From Utricularia gibba (taxonomy: Eukaryota; Streptophyta; Magnoliopsida; Lamiales; Lentibulariaceae), in contig NEEC01000072.1 in NCBI GenBank assembly GCA_002189035.1, positions 1 through 64,000 on the forward strand: a stretch of 64,000 nt of DNA. The letters are read 5' to 3'. Shown here in pieces: positions 1 to 13,593 of the stretch; position 1 is the first letter of the stretch, and each line of letters begins with the position of its first letter. A program made the position numbers and the translations under genes. The notes under the pieces are model-generated. The model worked only from the letters and a program-made list of their open reading frames with translations, was not told the DNA's origin and made no database searches.

Positions 1-240
1 CGAATCTCGGGCCGGACAAAGCTCCAACGACAGCACCCGCCTTTAAATGGCAAGCTGTTGCTTGAAAAACCATGTGGGCAGCCGCCGACAACCCAACGTT
101 AATAAATGCATCACTTTTTTGGCCAGGCTACAAATGACTATGGGCCAGAGCGCGACTCGACCATTTGCTCGATACTGGTGCCCGCCTAGAGCGCCTCCTC
201 AAATATAAATCAGGTTGTTGAGAAAACCATTTGGGGTGCT
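1..240 (+). repeat. Partial type f monomer at the window edge
   Basis: The window opens inside an A half (cgaatctcgggccggacaaa) and continues into the f-type B half (cactttttt, ggccaggctacaaatgac, gctcgatactgg). The array clearly extends to the left. Confidence 0.9.
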
Positions 241-2106
241 CATGACATCCTAACTTCAGCAAATGCATCACGATTTTCATCGAGTAGCACCCGATTGGGC
301 TCAGGAGCCAGACCGAACCTTGGGCCCTAACAAAGCTGCCAACGACAGCACTCGCCTTAAAACGGCAAGCTATTGCTTGAAAAACCATTTAGGCAGCCGC
401 CGAAAACCATCGTTGATAAATGCATCACTTATTTTCCGGGCTACAACTGACTATTGGCCTGAGCCCGACCCGACTCTGGCCCAATCCCGAAACCCTCCGA
501 GAGCGCCTTCTCAAATATATAGCAGAGTGTTGAGAAAACCCATTGGGGTTCTCATGACATCCTAACTAAAGCAAATGCATTACGATTTCGTCGAGTACGA
601 CCCGATTGGGCTTAGTAGCCAGACCGAATCTCGGGCCCTGACAAAGCTCCCAACTACAGCACCCACCTTAAAACGGCAAGCTGTTGCTTGAAAAACCATT
701 TAGGCAGCCGCCGAAAACCCATCGTTGATAAATGCATCACTTATTTTCCGGGCTACAACTGACTATTGGCCTGAGCCCGACCCGACCTCTGGCCCAATCC
801 CGAAACCCTCCGAGGGCGCCTTCTCAAATATATAGCAGAGTGTTGAAAACCCATTGGGGTTCTCATGACATCCTAACTACATCAAATGCGTTACGATTTT
901 CGTCGAGTGCGACCCGATTGGGCTTAGTAGCCAGACCGAATCTCGGGCCGGACAAAGCTCCCAACGACAGCACCCGCCTTTAAATGGCAAGCTGTTGCTT
1001 GAAAAACCATGTGGGCAGCCGCCGACAACCCAACGTTAATAAATGCATCACTTCTTTTGCCGGGCTACAGCTGACTATGGGCTCAAGCCCGACCCGAATC
1101 CGGCCCGATCTCGGTGACCACAAAAGCGCCTTGTCAAGTGTAAAGCATGCTGTTGAAAAAACCATTTGGGGTGGTCATGAGATCCTAACTTCAATAAAGG
1201 TATCACGATTTTCGTCGAATGGGAACAGATTGTGCTGTGAAGTCAGACCAAACCTTGGGTCCTCACAAAGTTCCCAACAACAGCACCCGCAAAAAACGAC
1301 AACTTTTCCTTCAAAAAGCATGTAGGCAGCCACCGAAAACCCAACGTTAATAAATGCATCACTTCTTTGGCCGGGCTACAAATGACTATGGGCCAGAGCG
1401 CGACTCGACCATTTGCTCGATACTGGACCCGCCTAGAGCGCCTCCTCAAATATAAATCAGGTTGTTGAGAAAACCATTTGGGGTTCTCATGACATCCTAA
1501 CTAAAGCGAATGCATACGATTTCGTCGAGTACGACCCGATTGGGCTTAGTAGCCAGACCGAATCTCGGGCCCTGACAAAGCTCCCAACTACAGCACCCAC
1601 CTTAAAACGGCAAGCTGTTGCTTGAAAAACCATTTAGGCAGCCGCTGAATACCCAACGTTGATAAATGCATCACTTATTTTCCGGGCCACAACTGACTAT
1701 GGGCCTGAGCCCGACCCGACCTCTGGCCCAATCCTGAAACCCCCAAGAGCGCCTTCTCAAATATATAGCAGAGTGTTGAGAAAACCCATTGGGGTTCTCA
1801 TGACATCCTAACTAAATGCATTACGATTTTCGTCGAGTGCGACCCGATTGGGCTTAGTAGCCAGACCGAATCTCGGGCCGGACAAAGCTCCCAACGACAG
1901 CACCCGCCTTTAAATGGCAAGCTGTTGCTTGAAAAACCATGTGGGCAGCCGCCGACAACCCAACGTTAATAAATGCATCACTTTTTGGCCAGGCTACAAA
2001 TGACTATGGGCCAGAGCGCGACTCGACCATTTGCTCGATACTGGTGCCCGCCTAGAGCGCCTCCTCAAATATAAATCAGGTTGTTGAGAAAACCATTTGG
2101 GGTGCT
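241..2106 (+). repeat. HOR block 1: 6-mer a b c d e f (1866 bp)
   Basis: Six monomers in the canonical order. The closing f (1799-2106) starts ctaactaaatgcattacg, a c*-like A half with a short deletion. The same 6-mer recurs at 43576 and 45433. Confidence 0.9.
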
Positions 2107-3351
2107 CATGACATCCTAACTTCAGCAAATGCATCACGATTTTCATCGAGTAGCACCCGATTGGGCTCAGGAGCCAGACCGAACCTTGGGCCCTAACAAA
2201 GCTGCCAACGACAGCACTCGCCTTAAAACGGCAAGCTATTGCTTGAAAAACCATTTAGGCAGCCGCCGAAAACCCATCGTTGATAAATGCATCACTTATT
2301 TTCCGGGCTACAACTGACTATTGGCCTGAGCCCGACCCGACCTCTGGCCCAATCCCGAAACCCTCCGAGAGCGCCTTCTCAAATATATAGCAGAGTGTTG
2401 AGAAAACCCATTGGGGTTCTCATGACATCCTAACTAAAGCAAATGCATTACGATTTCGTCGAGTACGACCCGATTGGGCTTAGTAGCCAGACCGAATCTC
2501 GGGCCCTGACAAAGCTCCAACTACAGCACCCACCTTAAAACGGCAAGCTGTTGCTTGAAAAACCATTTAGGCAGCCGCCGAAAACCCATCGTTGATAAAT
2601 GCATCACTTATTTTCCGGGCTACAACTGACTATTGGCCTGAGCCCGACCCGACCTCTGGCCCAATCCCGAAACCCTCCGAGGCGCCTTCTCAAATATATA
2701 GCAGAGTGTTGAGAAAACCCATTGGGGTTCTCATGACATCCTAACTACATCAAATGCGTTACGATTTTCGTCGAGTGCGACCCGATTGGGCTTAGTAGCC
2801 AGACCGAATCTCGGGCCGGACAAAGCTCCCAACGACAGCACCCGCCTTTAAATGGCAAGCTGTTGCTTGAAAAACCATGTGGGCAGCCGCCGACAACCCA
2901 ACGTTAATAAATGCATCACTTCTTTTGCGGGCTACAGCTGACTATGGGCTCAAGCCCGACCCGAATCCGGCCCGATCTCGGTGACCCACAAAAGCGCCTT
3001 GTCAAGTGTAAAGCATGCTGTTGAAAAAACCATTTGGGGTGGTCATGAGATCCTAACTTCAATAAAGGTATCACGATTTTCGTCGAATGGGGATTGTGCT
3101 GTGAAGTCAGACCAAACCTTGGGTCCTCACAAAGTTCCCAACAACAGCACCCGCAAAAAACGACAACTTTTCCTTCAAAAAGCATGTAGGCAGCCACCGA
3201 AAACCCAACGTTAATAAATGCATCACTTCTTTGGCCGGGCTACAAATGACTATGGGCCAGAGCGCGACTCGACCATTTGCTCGATACTAGTGCCGCCTAG
3301 AGCGCCTCCTCAAATATAAATCAGGTTGTTGAGAAAACCATTTGGGGTGCT
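2107..3351 (+). repeat. HOR block 2: truncated 4-mer a b c d (1245 bp)
   Basis: Begins like block 1, but after d it passes straight to the fusion monomer at 3352. The e and f monomers are missing, consistent with a deletion by unequal exchange. Confidence 0.88.
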
Positions 3352-4896
3352 CATGACATCCTAACTTCAAAAAATGCATCACGATTTCATCGAGTAGCAC
3401 CCGATTGGGCTAGGAGCCAGACCGAACCTTGGGCCCTTACAAAGCTCCAACTACAGCACCCACCTTAAAACGGCAAGCTGTTGCTTGAAAAACCATTTAG
3501 GCAGCCGCCGAAAACCCACGTTGAAAATGCATCACTTATTTTCCGGGCACAACTGACTATGGGCCTGAGCCCGACCCGACCTCTGGCCCAATCCCGAAAC
3601 CCCCGAGAGCGCCTTCTCAAATATATAGCAGAGTGTTGAGAAAACCCATTGGGGTTCTCATGACATCCTAACTACATCAAATGCGTTACGATTTTCGTCG
3701 AGTGCGACCCGATTGGGCTTAGTAGCCAGACCGAATCTCGGGCCGGACAAAGCTCCCAACGACAGCACCCGCCTTTAAATGGCAAGCTGTTGCTTGAAAA
3801 ACCATGTGGGCAGCCGCCGACAACCCAACGTTAATAAATGCATCACTTCTTTTGCGGGCTACAGCTGACTATGGCTCAAGCCCGACCCGAATCCGGCCCG
3901 ATCTCGGTGACCCACAAAAGCGCCTTGTCAAGTGTAAAGCATGCTGTTGAAAAAACCATTTGGGGTGGTCATGAGATCCTAACTTCAATAAAGGTATCAC
4001 GATTTTCGTCGAATGGGAACGATTGTGCTGTGAAGTCAGACCAAACCTTGGGTCCTCACAAAGTTCCCAACAACAGCACCGCCAAAAAACGACAACTTTC
4101 CTTCAAAAAGCATGTAGGCAGCCACCGAAAACCCAACGTTAATAAATGCATCACTTTTTGGCCGGGCTACAAATGACTATGGGCCAGAGCGCGACTCGAC
4201 CATTTGCTCGATACTGGAGCCCGCCTAGAGCGCCTCCTCAAATATAAATCAGGTTGTTGAGAAAACCATTTGGGGTTCTCATGACATCCTAACTAAAGCG
4301 AATGCATACGATTTCGTCGAGTACGACCCGATTGGGCTTAGTAGCCAGACCGAATCTCGGGCCCTGACAAAGCTCCCAACTACAGCACCCACCTTAAAAC
4401 GGCAAGCTGTTGCTTGAAAAACCATTTAGGCAGCCGCGAAACCCAACGTTGATAAATGCATCACTTATTTTCCGGGCACAACTGACTATGGGCCTGAGCC
4501 CGACCCGACCTCTGGCCCAATCCTGAAACCCCCCAAGAGCGCCTTCTCAAATATATAGCAGAGTGTTGAGAAAACCATTGGGGTTCTCATGACATCCTAA
4601 CTACAACAAATGCATTACGATTTTCGTCGAGTGCGACCCGATTGGGCTTAGTAGCCAGACCGAATCTCGGGGACAAAGCTCCCAACGACAGCACCCGCCT
4701 TTAAATGGCAAGCTGTTGCTTGAAAAACCATGTGGGCAGCCGCCGACAACCCAACGTTAATAAATGCATCACTTTTTGGCCAGGCTACAAATGACTATGG
4801 GCCAGAGCGCGACTCGACCATTTGCTCGATACTGGTGCCGCCTAGAGCGCCTCCTCAAATATAAATCAGGTTGTTGAGAAAACCATTTGGGGTGCT
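3352..4896 (+). repeat. HOR block 3: (g/b* fusion) c d e f (1545 bp)
   Basis: The first monomer starts as type g (cttcaaaaaatgcatcacg, cccttacaaagc). It switches near 3445 to type b or b* (ccaactacagcacccacc, then gggcacaactgactatggg). It is followed by c, d and e, and by an f at 4588-4896 whose A half is c*-like (ctacaacaaatgcattacg). Confidence 0.85.
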
Positions 4897-7061
4897 CATG
4901 ACATCCTAACTTCAGCAAATGCATCACGATTTTCATCGAGTAGCACCCGATTGGGCTCAGGAGCCAGACCGAACCTTGGGCCCTAACAAAGCTGCCAACG
5001 ACAGCACCGCCTTAAAACGGCAAGCTATTGCTTGAAAAACCATTTAGGCAGCCGCCGAAAACCCATCGTTGATAAATGCATCACTTATTTTCCGGGCTAC
5101 AACTGACTATTGGCCTGAGCCCGACCCGACCTCTGGCCCAATCCCGAAACCTCCGAGAGCGCCTTCTCAAATATATAGCAGAGTGTTGAGAAAACCCATT
5201 GGGGTTCTCATGACATCCTAACTAAAGCAAATGCATTACGATTTCGTCGAGCGACCCGATTGGGCTTAGTAGCCAGACCGAATCTCGGGCCCTGACAAAG
5301 CTCCCAACTACAGCACCCACCTTAAAACGGCAAGCTGTTGCTTGAAAAACCATTTAGGCAGCCGCCGAAAACCCATCGTTGATAAATGCATCACTTATTT
5401 TCGGGCTACAACTGACTATTGGCCTGAGCCCGACCCGACCTCTGGCCCAATCCCGAAACCCTCGAGGGCGCCTTCTCAAATATATAGCAGAGTGTTGAGA
5501 AAACCCATTGGGGTTCTCATGACATCCTAACTACATCAAATGCGTTACGATTTTCGTCGAGTGCGACCCGATTGGGCTTAGTAGCCAGACCGAATCTCGG
5601 GCCGGACAAAGCTCCCAACGACAGCACCCGCCTTTAAATGGCAAGCTGTTGCTTGAAAAACCATGTGGGCAGCCGCCGACAACCCAACGTTAATAAATGC
5701 ATCACTTCTTTTGCCGGGCTACAGCTGACTATGGGCTCAAGCCCGACCCGAATCCGGCCCGATCTCGGTGACCCACAAAAGCGCCTTGTCAAGTGTAAAG
5801 CATGCTGTTGAAAAAACCATTTGGGGTGGTCATGAGATCCTAACTTCAATAAAGGTATCACGATTTTCGTCGAATGGGAACAGATTGTGCTGTGAAGTCA
5901 GACCAAACCTTGGGTCCTCACAAAGTTTCCAACAACAGCACCCGCAAAAAAACGACAACTTTTCCTTCAAAAAGCATGTAGGCAGCCACCGAAAACCCAA
6001 CGTTAATAAATGCATCACTTCTTTGGCCGGGCTACAAATGACTATGGGCCAGAGCGCGACTCGACCATTTGCTCGATACTGGAGCCCGCCTAGAGCGCCT
6101 CCTCAAATATAAATCAGGTTGTTGAGAAAACCATTTGGGGTTCTCATGACATCCTAACTAAAGCGAATGCATACGATTTCGTCGAGTACGACCCGATTTG
6201 GGCTTAGTAGCCAGACCGAATCTCGGGCCCTGACAAAGCTCCCAACTACAGCACCCACCTTAAAACGGCAAGCTGTTGCTTGAAAAACCATTTAGGCAGC
6301 CGCTGAAACCCAACGTTGATAAATGCATCACTTATTTTCCGGGCCACAACTGACTATGGGCCTGAGCCCGACCCGACCTCTGGCCCAATCCTGAAACCCC
6401 CCAAGAGCGCCTTCTCAAATATATAGCAGAGTGTTGAGAAAACCCATTGGGGTTCTCATGACATCCTAACTACAACAAATGCATTACGATTTTCGTCGAG
6501 TGCGACCCGATTGGGCTTAGTAGCCAGACCGAATCTCGGGCCGGACAAAGCTCCCACGACAGCACCCGCCTTAAATGGCAAGCTGTTGCTTGAAAAACCA
6601 TGTGGGCAGCCGCCGACAACCAACGTTAATAAATGCATCACTTCTTTTGCCGGGCTAAGCTGACTTGGGCTCAAGCCGACCCGAATCCGCCCGATCTCGG
6701 TGACCCACAAAAGCGCCTTGTCAAGTGTAAAGCATGCTGTTGAAAAAACCATTTGGGTGGTCATGAGATCCTAACTTCAATAAAGGTATCACGATTTTCG
6801 TCGAATGATTGTGCAAGTCAGACCAAACCTTGGGTCCTCACAAAGTTCCCAACAACAGCACCCGCCAAAAACGACAACTTTTCCTTCAAAAAGCATGTAG
6901 GCAGCCACCGAAAACCCAACGTTAATAAATGCATCACTTTTTGGCCGGGCTACAAATGACTATGGGCCAGAGCGCGACTCGACCATTTGCTCGATACTGG
7001 TGCCCGCCTAGAGCGCCTCCTCAAATATAAATCAGGTTGTTGAGAAAACCATTTGGGTGCT
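4897..7061 (+). repeat. HOR block 4: 7-mer a b c d e c* d (2165 bp)
   Basis: Seven monomers. Where the 6-mer has f, this block has c* (6457-6761) followed by d (6762-7061). Those two monomers carry many single-base losses (for example gggctaagctgacttggg and gaatgattgtgcaagtcag). Confidence 0.88.
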
Positions 7062-8000
7062 CATGACATCCTAACTTCAGCAAATGCATCACGATTTTCA
7101 TCGAGTAGCACCCGATTGGGCTCAGGAGCCAGACCGAACCTTGGGCCCTAACAAAGCTGCCAACGACAGCACTCGCCTTAAAACGGCAAGCTATTGCTTG
7201 AAAAACCATTTAGGCAGCCGCCGAAAACCCATCGTTGATAAATGCATCACTTATTTTCCGGGCTACAACTGACTATTGGCCTGAGCCCGACCCGACCTCT
7301 GGCCCAATCCCGAAACCCTCCGAGAGCGCCTTCTCAAATATATAGCAGAGTGTTGAGAAAACCCATTGGGGTTCTCATGACATCCTAACTAAAGCAAATG
7401 CATTACGATTTCGTCGAGTACGACCCGATTGGGCTTAGTAGCCAGACCGAATCTCGGGCCCTGACAAAGCTCCCAACTACAGCACCCACCTTAAAACGGC
7501 AAGCTGTTGCTTGAAAAACCATTTAGGCAGCCGCCGAAAACCCATCGTTGATAAATGCATCACTTATTTTCCGGGCTACAACTGACTATTGGCCTGAGCC
7601 CGACCCGACCTCTGGCCCAATCCCGAAACCCTCCGAGGGCGCCTTCTCAAATATATAGCAGAGTGTTGAGAAAACCCATTGGGGTCTCATGACATCCTAA
7701 CTACAGCAAATGCGTTACGATTTTCGTCGAGTGCGACCCGATTGGGCTTAGTAGCCAGACCGAATCTCGGGCCGGACAAAGCTCCCAACGACAGCACCCG
7801 CCTTTAAATGGCAAGCTGTTGCTTGAAAAACCATGTGGGCAGCCGCCGACAACCCAACGTTAATAAATGCATCACTTCTTTTGCCGGGCTACAGCTGACT
7901 ATGGGCTCAAGCCCGACCCGAATCCGGCCCGATCTCGGTGACCCACAAAAGCGCCTTGTCAAGTGTAAAGCATGCTGTTGAAAAAACCATTTGGGGTGGT

Positions 8001-8311
8001 CATGAGATCCTAACTTCAATAAAGGTGTCACGATTTTCGTCGAATGGGATCGGATTGTGCTGTGAAGTCAGACCGAACCTTGGGTCCGGACGAAGTTCCC
8101 AACAACAGCACCGCAAAAAAACGACAACTTTTCCTCAAAAAGCATGTAGGCAGCCACCGAAAACCCAACGTTAATAAATGCATCACTTTTTTGGCCGGGC
8201 TACAAATGACTATGGGCCAGAGCGCGACTCGACCATTTGCTCGATACTAGTGCCAGCCTAGAGCGCCTCCTCAAATATAAATCAGGTTGTTGAGAAAACC
8301 ATTTGGGTGCT
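8001..8311 (+). repeat. Monomer type d* (exemplar)
   Basis: This is a type d relative with linked differences: aaaggtgtcacg, gaatgggatcggattg, cagaccgaacc and gggtccggacgaagttcc. Many copies also have ttcctcgaaaaa instead of ttccttcaaaaa (this copy reads ttcctcaaaaag). It occurs at 7-19 kb and 54-63 kb but not in the homogenised 19.5-40.5 kb core. It is commonly followed by type g. Confidence 0.87.
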
Positions 8312-8625
8312 CATGACATCCTAACTTCAAAAAATGCATCACGATTTTCATCGAGTAGCACCCGATTGGGCTCAGGAGCCAGACCGAACCTTGGGCCCTT
8401 ACAAAGCTGCCAACGACAGCACCCGCCTTAAAATGGCAAGCTATTGCTTGAAAAACCATTCAGGCAGCCGCCGAAAACCCAACGTTGATAAATGCATCAC
8501 TTATTTTCCGGGCTACAACTGACTATGGGCCATAGCCCGACCCGACCTCTGGCCCAATCCCGAAACCCCCCAAGAGCGCCTTCTGAAATATAAAGTAGAG
8601 TGTTGAGAAAACCCATTGGGGTTCT
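8312..8625 (+). repeat. Monomer type g (exemplar)
   Basis: This is a type a relative with cttcaaaaaatgcatcacg, gggcccttacaaagc, ccttaaaatggcaagc, aaccattcaggcagcc and gactatgggccatagccc, ending in ctgaaatataaagtagag. Almost every copy directly follows d* and precedes b* or k. Copies start at 8312, 10492, 14530, 18581, 59254 and 62003; a divergent one lies at 42641. Confidence 0.86.
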
Positions 8626-8934
8626 CATGACATCCTAACTAAAGCAAATGCATTACGATTTCGTCGAGTACGACCCGATTGGGCTTAGTAGCCAGACCGA
8701 ATCTCGGGCCCTGACAAAGCTCCCAACTACAGCACCCACCTTAAAACGGCAAGCTGTTGCTTGAAAAACCATTTAGGCAGCCGCCGAAACCCAACGTTGA
8801 TAAATGCATCACTTATTTTCCGGGCCACAACTGACTATGGGCCTGAGCCCGACCCGACCTCTGGCCCAATCCTGAAACCCCAAGAGCGCCTTCTGAAATA
8901 TAAAGTAGAGTGTTGAGAAAACCCATTGGGTTCT
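8626..8934 (+). repeat. Monomer type b* (exemplar)
   Basis: The A half is type b (ctaaagcaaatgcattacg). The B half is type e (cccaacgttgat, gggccacaactgactatggg, aatcctgaaacccc, ctgaaatataaagtagag). It follows g and precedes f in the 7-mers and 6-mers of the 7-19.5 kb region. It is either a b/e recombinant or an intermediate between the two types. Confidence 0.8.
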
Positions 8935-9247
8935 CATGACATCCTAACTACAGCAAATGCGTTACGATTTTCGTCGAGTGCGACCCGATTGGCTTAGTAG
9001 CCAGACCGAATCTCGGGCCGGACAAAGCTCCCAACGACAGCACCCGCCTTTAAATGGCAAGCTGTTGCTTGAAAAACCATGTGGGCAGCCGCCGACAACC
9101 CAACGTTAATAAATGCATCACTTTTTTGGCCAGGCTACAAATGACTATGGGCCAGAGCGCGACTCGACCATTTGCTCGATACTGGTGCCCGCCTAGAGCG
9201 CCTCCTCAAATATAAATCAGGTTGTTGAGAAAACCATTTGGGGTGCT

Positions 9248-11421
9248 CATGACATCCTAACTTCAGCAAATGCATCACGATTTTCATCGAGTAGCACCCG
9301 ATTGGGCTCAGAAGCCAGACCGAACCTTGGGCCCTAACAAAGCTGCCAACGACAGCACTCGCCTTAAAACGGCAAGCTATTGCTTGAAAAACCATTTAGG
9401 CAGCCGCCGAAAACCCATCGTTGATAAATGCATCACTTATTTTCCGGGCTACAACTGACTATTGGCCTGAGCCCGACCCGACCTCTGGCCCAATCCCGAA
9501 ACCCTCGAGAGCGCCTTCTCAAATATATAGCAGTGTTGAGAAAACCCATTGGGGTTCTCATGACATCCTAACTAAAGCAAATGCATTACGATTTCGTCGA
9601 GTACGACCCGATTGGGCTTAGTAGCCAGACCGAATCTCGGGCCCTGACAAAGCTCCCAACTACAGCACCCACCTTAAAACGGCAAGCTGTTGCTTGAAAA
9701 ACCATTTAGGCAGCCGCCGAAAACCCATCGTTGATAAATGCATCACTTATTTTCCGGGCTACAACTGACTATTGGCCTGAGCCCGACCCGACCTCTGGCC
9801 CAATCCCGAAACCCTCCGAGGGCGCCTTCTCAAATATATAGCAGAGTGTTGAGAAAACCCATTGGGGTTCTCATGACATCCTAACTACATCAAATGCGTT
9901 ACGATTTTCGTCGAGTGCGACCCGATTGGGCTTAGTAGCCAGACCGAATCTCGGGCCGGACAAAGCTCCCAACGACAGCACCCGCCTTTAAATGGCAAGC
10001 TGTTGCTTGAAAAACCATGTGGGCAGCCGCCGACAACCCAACGTTAATAAATGCATCACTTCTTTTGCCGGGCTACAGCTGACTATGGGCTCAAGCCGAC
10101 CCGAATCCGGCCCGATCTCGGTGACCCACAAAAGCGCCTTGTCAAGTGTAAAGCATGCTGTTGAAAAAACCATTTGGGGTGGTCATGAGATCCTAACTTC
10201 AATAAAGGTGTCACGATTTTCGTCGAATGGGGGATTGTGCTGTGAAGTCAGACCGAACCTTGGGTCCGGACGAAGTTCCCAACAACAGCACCCGCAAAAA
10301 ACGACAACTTTTCCTCAAAAAGCATGTAGGCAGCCACCGAAAACCCAACGTTAATAAATGCATCACTTTTTTGGCCGGGCTACAATGACTATGGGCCAGA
10401 GCGCGACTCGACCATTTGCTCGATACTAGTGCCAGCCTAGAGCGCCTCCTCAAATATAAATCAGGTTGTTGAGAAAACCATTTGGGGTGCTCATGACATC
10501 CTAACTTAAAAAAATGCATCACGATTTTCATCGAGTAGCACCCGATTGGGCTCAGAGCCAGACCGAACCTTGGGCCCTTACAAAGCTGCCAACGACAGCA
10601 CCGCCTTAAAATGGCAAGCTATTGCTTGAAAAACCATTCAGGCAGCCGCCGAAAACCCAACGTTGATAAATGCATCACTTATTTTCCGGGCTACAACTGA
10701 CTATGGGCCATAGCCCGACCCGACCTCTGGCCCAATCCCGAAACCCCCAAGAGCGCCTTCTGAAATATAAAGTAGAGTGTTGAGAAAACCCATTGGGGTT
10801 CTCATGACATCCTAACTAAAGCAAATGCATTACGATTTCGTCGAGTACGACCCGATTGGGCTTAGTAGCCAGACCGAATCTCGGGCCCTGACAAAGCTCC
10901 CAACTACAGCACCCACCTTAAAACGGCAAGCTGTTGCTTGAAAAACCATTTAGGCAGCCGCGAAACCCAACGTTGATAAATGCATCACTTATTTTCCGGG
11001 CACAACTGACTATGGGCCTGAGCCCGACCCGACCTCTGGCCCAATCCTGAAACCCCCCAAGAGCGCCTTCTCAAATATAAGCAGAGTGTTGAGAAAACCA
11101 TTGGGGTTTCATGACATCCTAACTACAACAAAAGCATTACGATTTTCGTCGAGTGCGACCCGATTGGGCTTAGTAGCCAGACCGAATCTCGGGCCGGACA
11201 AAGCTCCCAACGACAGCACCGCCTTTAAATGGCAAGCTGTTGCTTGAAAAACCATGTGGGCAGCCGCCGACAACCCAACGTTAATAAATGCATCACTTTT
11301 TGGCCAGGCTACAAATGACTATGGGCCAGAGCGCGACTCGACCATTTGCTCGATACTGGTGCCCGCCTAGAGCGCCTCCTCAAATATAAATCAGGTTGTT
11401 GAGAAAACCATTTGGGGTGCT
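9248..11421 (+). repeat. HOR block 6: 7-mer a b c d* g b* f, copy 2 (2174 bp)
   Basis: Second tandem copy of the 7-mer. It differs from copy 1 mainly by one- to three-base losses and a c*-like start to the final f (ctacaacaaaagcattacg, about 11120). Confidence 0.9.
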
Positions 11422-13593
11422 CATGACATCCTACTTCAGCAAATGCATCACGATTTTCATCGAGTAGCACCCGATTGGGCTCAGGAGCCAGACCGAACCT
11501 TGGGCCCTAACAAAGCTGCCAACGACAGCACTCGCCTTAAAACGGCAAGCTATTGCTTGAAAAACCATTTAGGCAGCCGCCGAAAACCCATCGTTGATAA
11601 ATGCATCACTTATTTTCCGGGCTACAACTGACTATTGGCCTGAGCCCGACCCGACCTCTGGCCCAATCCCGAAACCCTCCGAGAGCGCCTTCTCAAATAT
11701 ATAGCAGAGTGTTGAGAAAACCCATTGGGGTTCTCATGACATCCTAACTAAAGCAAATGCATTACGATTTCGTCGAGTACGACCCGATTGGGCTTAGTAG
11801 CCAGACCGAATCTCGGGCCCTGACAAAGCTCCCAACTACAGCACCCACCTTAAAACGGCAAGCTGTTGCTTGAAAAACCATTTAGGCAGCCGCCGAAAAC
11901 CCATCGTTGATAAATGCATCACTTATTTTCCGGGCTACAACTGACTATTGGCCTGAGCCCGACCCGACCTCTGGCCCAATCCCGAAACCCTCCGAGGGGC
12001 CTTCTCAAATATATAGCAGAGTGTTGAGAAAACCCATTGGGGTTCTCATGACATCCTAACTACAGCAAATGCGTTACGATTTTCGTCGAGTGCGACCCGA
12101 TTGGGCTTAGTAGCCAGACCGAATCTCGGGCCGGACAAAGCTCCCAACGACAGCACCCGCCTTTAAATGGCAAGCTGTTGCTTGAAAAACCATGTGGGCA
12201 GCCGCCGACAACCCAACGTTAATAAATGCATCACTTCTTTTGCCGGGCTACAGCTGACTATGGGCTCAAGCCCGACCCGAATCCGGCCGATCTCGGTGAC
12301 CCACAAAAGCGCCTTGTCAAGTGTAAAGCATGCTGTTGAAAAACCATTTGGGGTGTCATGAGATCTAACTTCAATAAAGGTATCACGATTTTCGTCGAAT
12401 GGGAACAGATTGTGCTGTGAAGTCAGACCGAACCTTGGGTCCTCACAAAGTTCCCAACAACAGCACCCGCCAAAAACGACAACTTTTCCTTCAAAAAGCA
12501 TGTAGGCAGCCACCGAAAACCCAACGTTAATAAATGCATCACTTTTTTGGCCGGGCTACAAATGACTATGGGCAGAGCGCGACTCGACCATTGCTCGATA
12601 CCCCGCCTAGAGCGCCTCCTCAAATATAAATCAGGTTGTTGAGAAAACCATTTGGGGTTCTCATGACATCCTAACTAAAGCGAATGCATACGATTTCGTC
12701 GAGTACGACCGATTGGGCTTAGTAGCCAGACCGAATCTCGGGCCCTGACAAAGCTCCCAACGACAGCACCCACCTTAAAACGGCAAGCTGTTGCTTGAAA
12801 AACCATTTAGGCAGCCGCCGAAAACCCAACGTTGATAAATGCATCACTTATTTTCCGGGCCACAACTGACTATGGGCCTGAGCCCGACCCGACCTCTGGC
12901 CCAATCCTGAAACCCCCCAAGAGCGCCTTCTGAAATATATAGCAGAGTGTTGAGAAAACCCATTGGGGTTCTCATGACATCCTAACTACAACAAATGCAT
13001 TACGATTTCGTCGAGTGCGACCCGATTGGGCTTAGTAGCCAGACCGAATCTCGGGCCGGACAAAGCTCCAACGACAGCACCCGCCTTTAAATGGCAAGCT
13101 GTTGCTTGAAAAACCATGTGGGCAGCCGCCGACAACCCAACGTTAATAAATGCATCACTTCTTTTGCCGGGCTACAGCTGACTATGGGCTCAAGCCCGAC
13201 CCGAATCCGGCCCGATCTCGGTGACCCACAAAAGCGCCTTGTCAAGTGTAAAGCATGCTGTTGAAAAAACCATTTGGGGTGGTCATGAGATCCTAACTTC
13301 AATAAAGGTATCACGATTTTCGTCGAATGGGATCGGATTGTGCTGTGAAGTCAGACCGAACCTTGGGTCCGGACGAAGTTCCCAACACAGCACCCAAAAA
13401 ACGACAACTTTTCCTCGAAAAAAGCATGTAGGCAGCCACCGAAAACCCAACGTTAATAAATGCATCACTTTTTTGGCCGGGCTACAAATGACTATGGGCC
13501 AGAGCGCGACTCGACCATTTGCTCGATACTAGTGCCGCCTAGAGCGCCTCCTCAAATATAAATCAGGTTGTTGAGAAAACCATTTGGGGTGCT
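11422..13593 (+). repeat. HOR block 7: 7-mer a b c d e c* d/d* (2172 bp)
   Basis: First half of a 13-mer. The last monomer (13284-13593) is mosaic: it begins d-like (aaaggtatcacg) and becomes d*-like (gggatcggattg, gtccggacgaag). Confidence 0.87.

Larger units (their letters stand above)
7062..9247 (+). repeat. HOR block 5: 7-mer a b c d* g b* f, copy 1 (2186 bp)
   Basis: First of two tandem copies of a 7-mer that includes the linked trio d*-g-b*. The order and diagnostic bases match the next block monomer for monomer. Confidence 0.9.
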
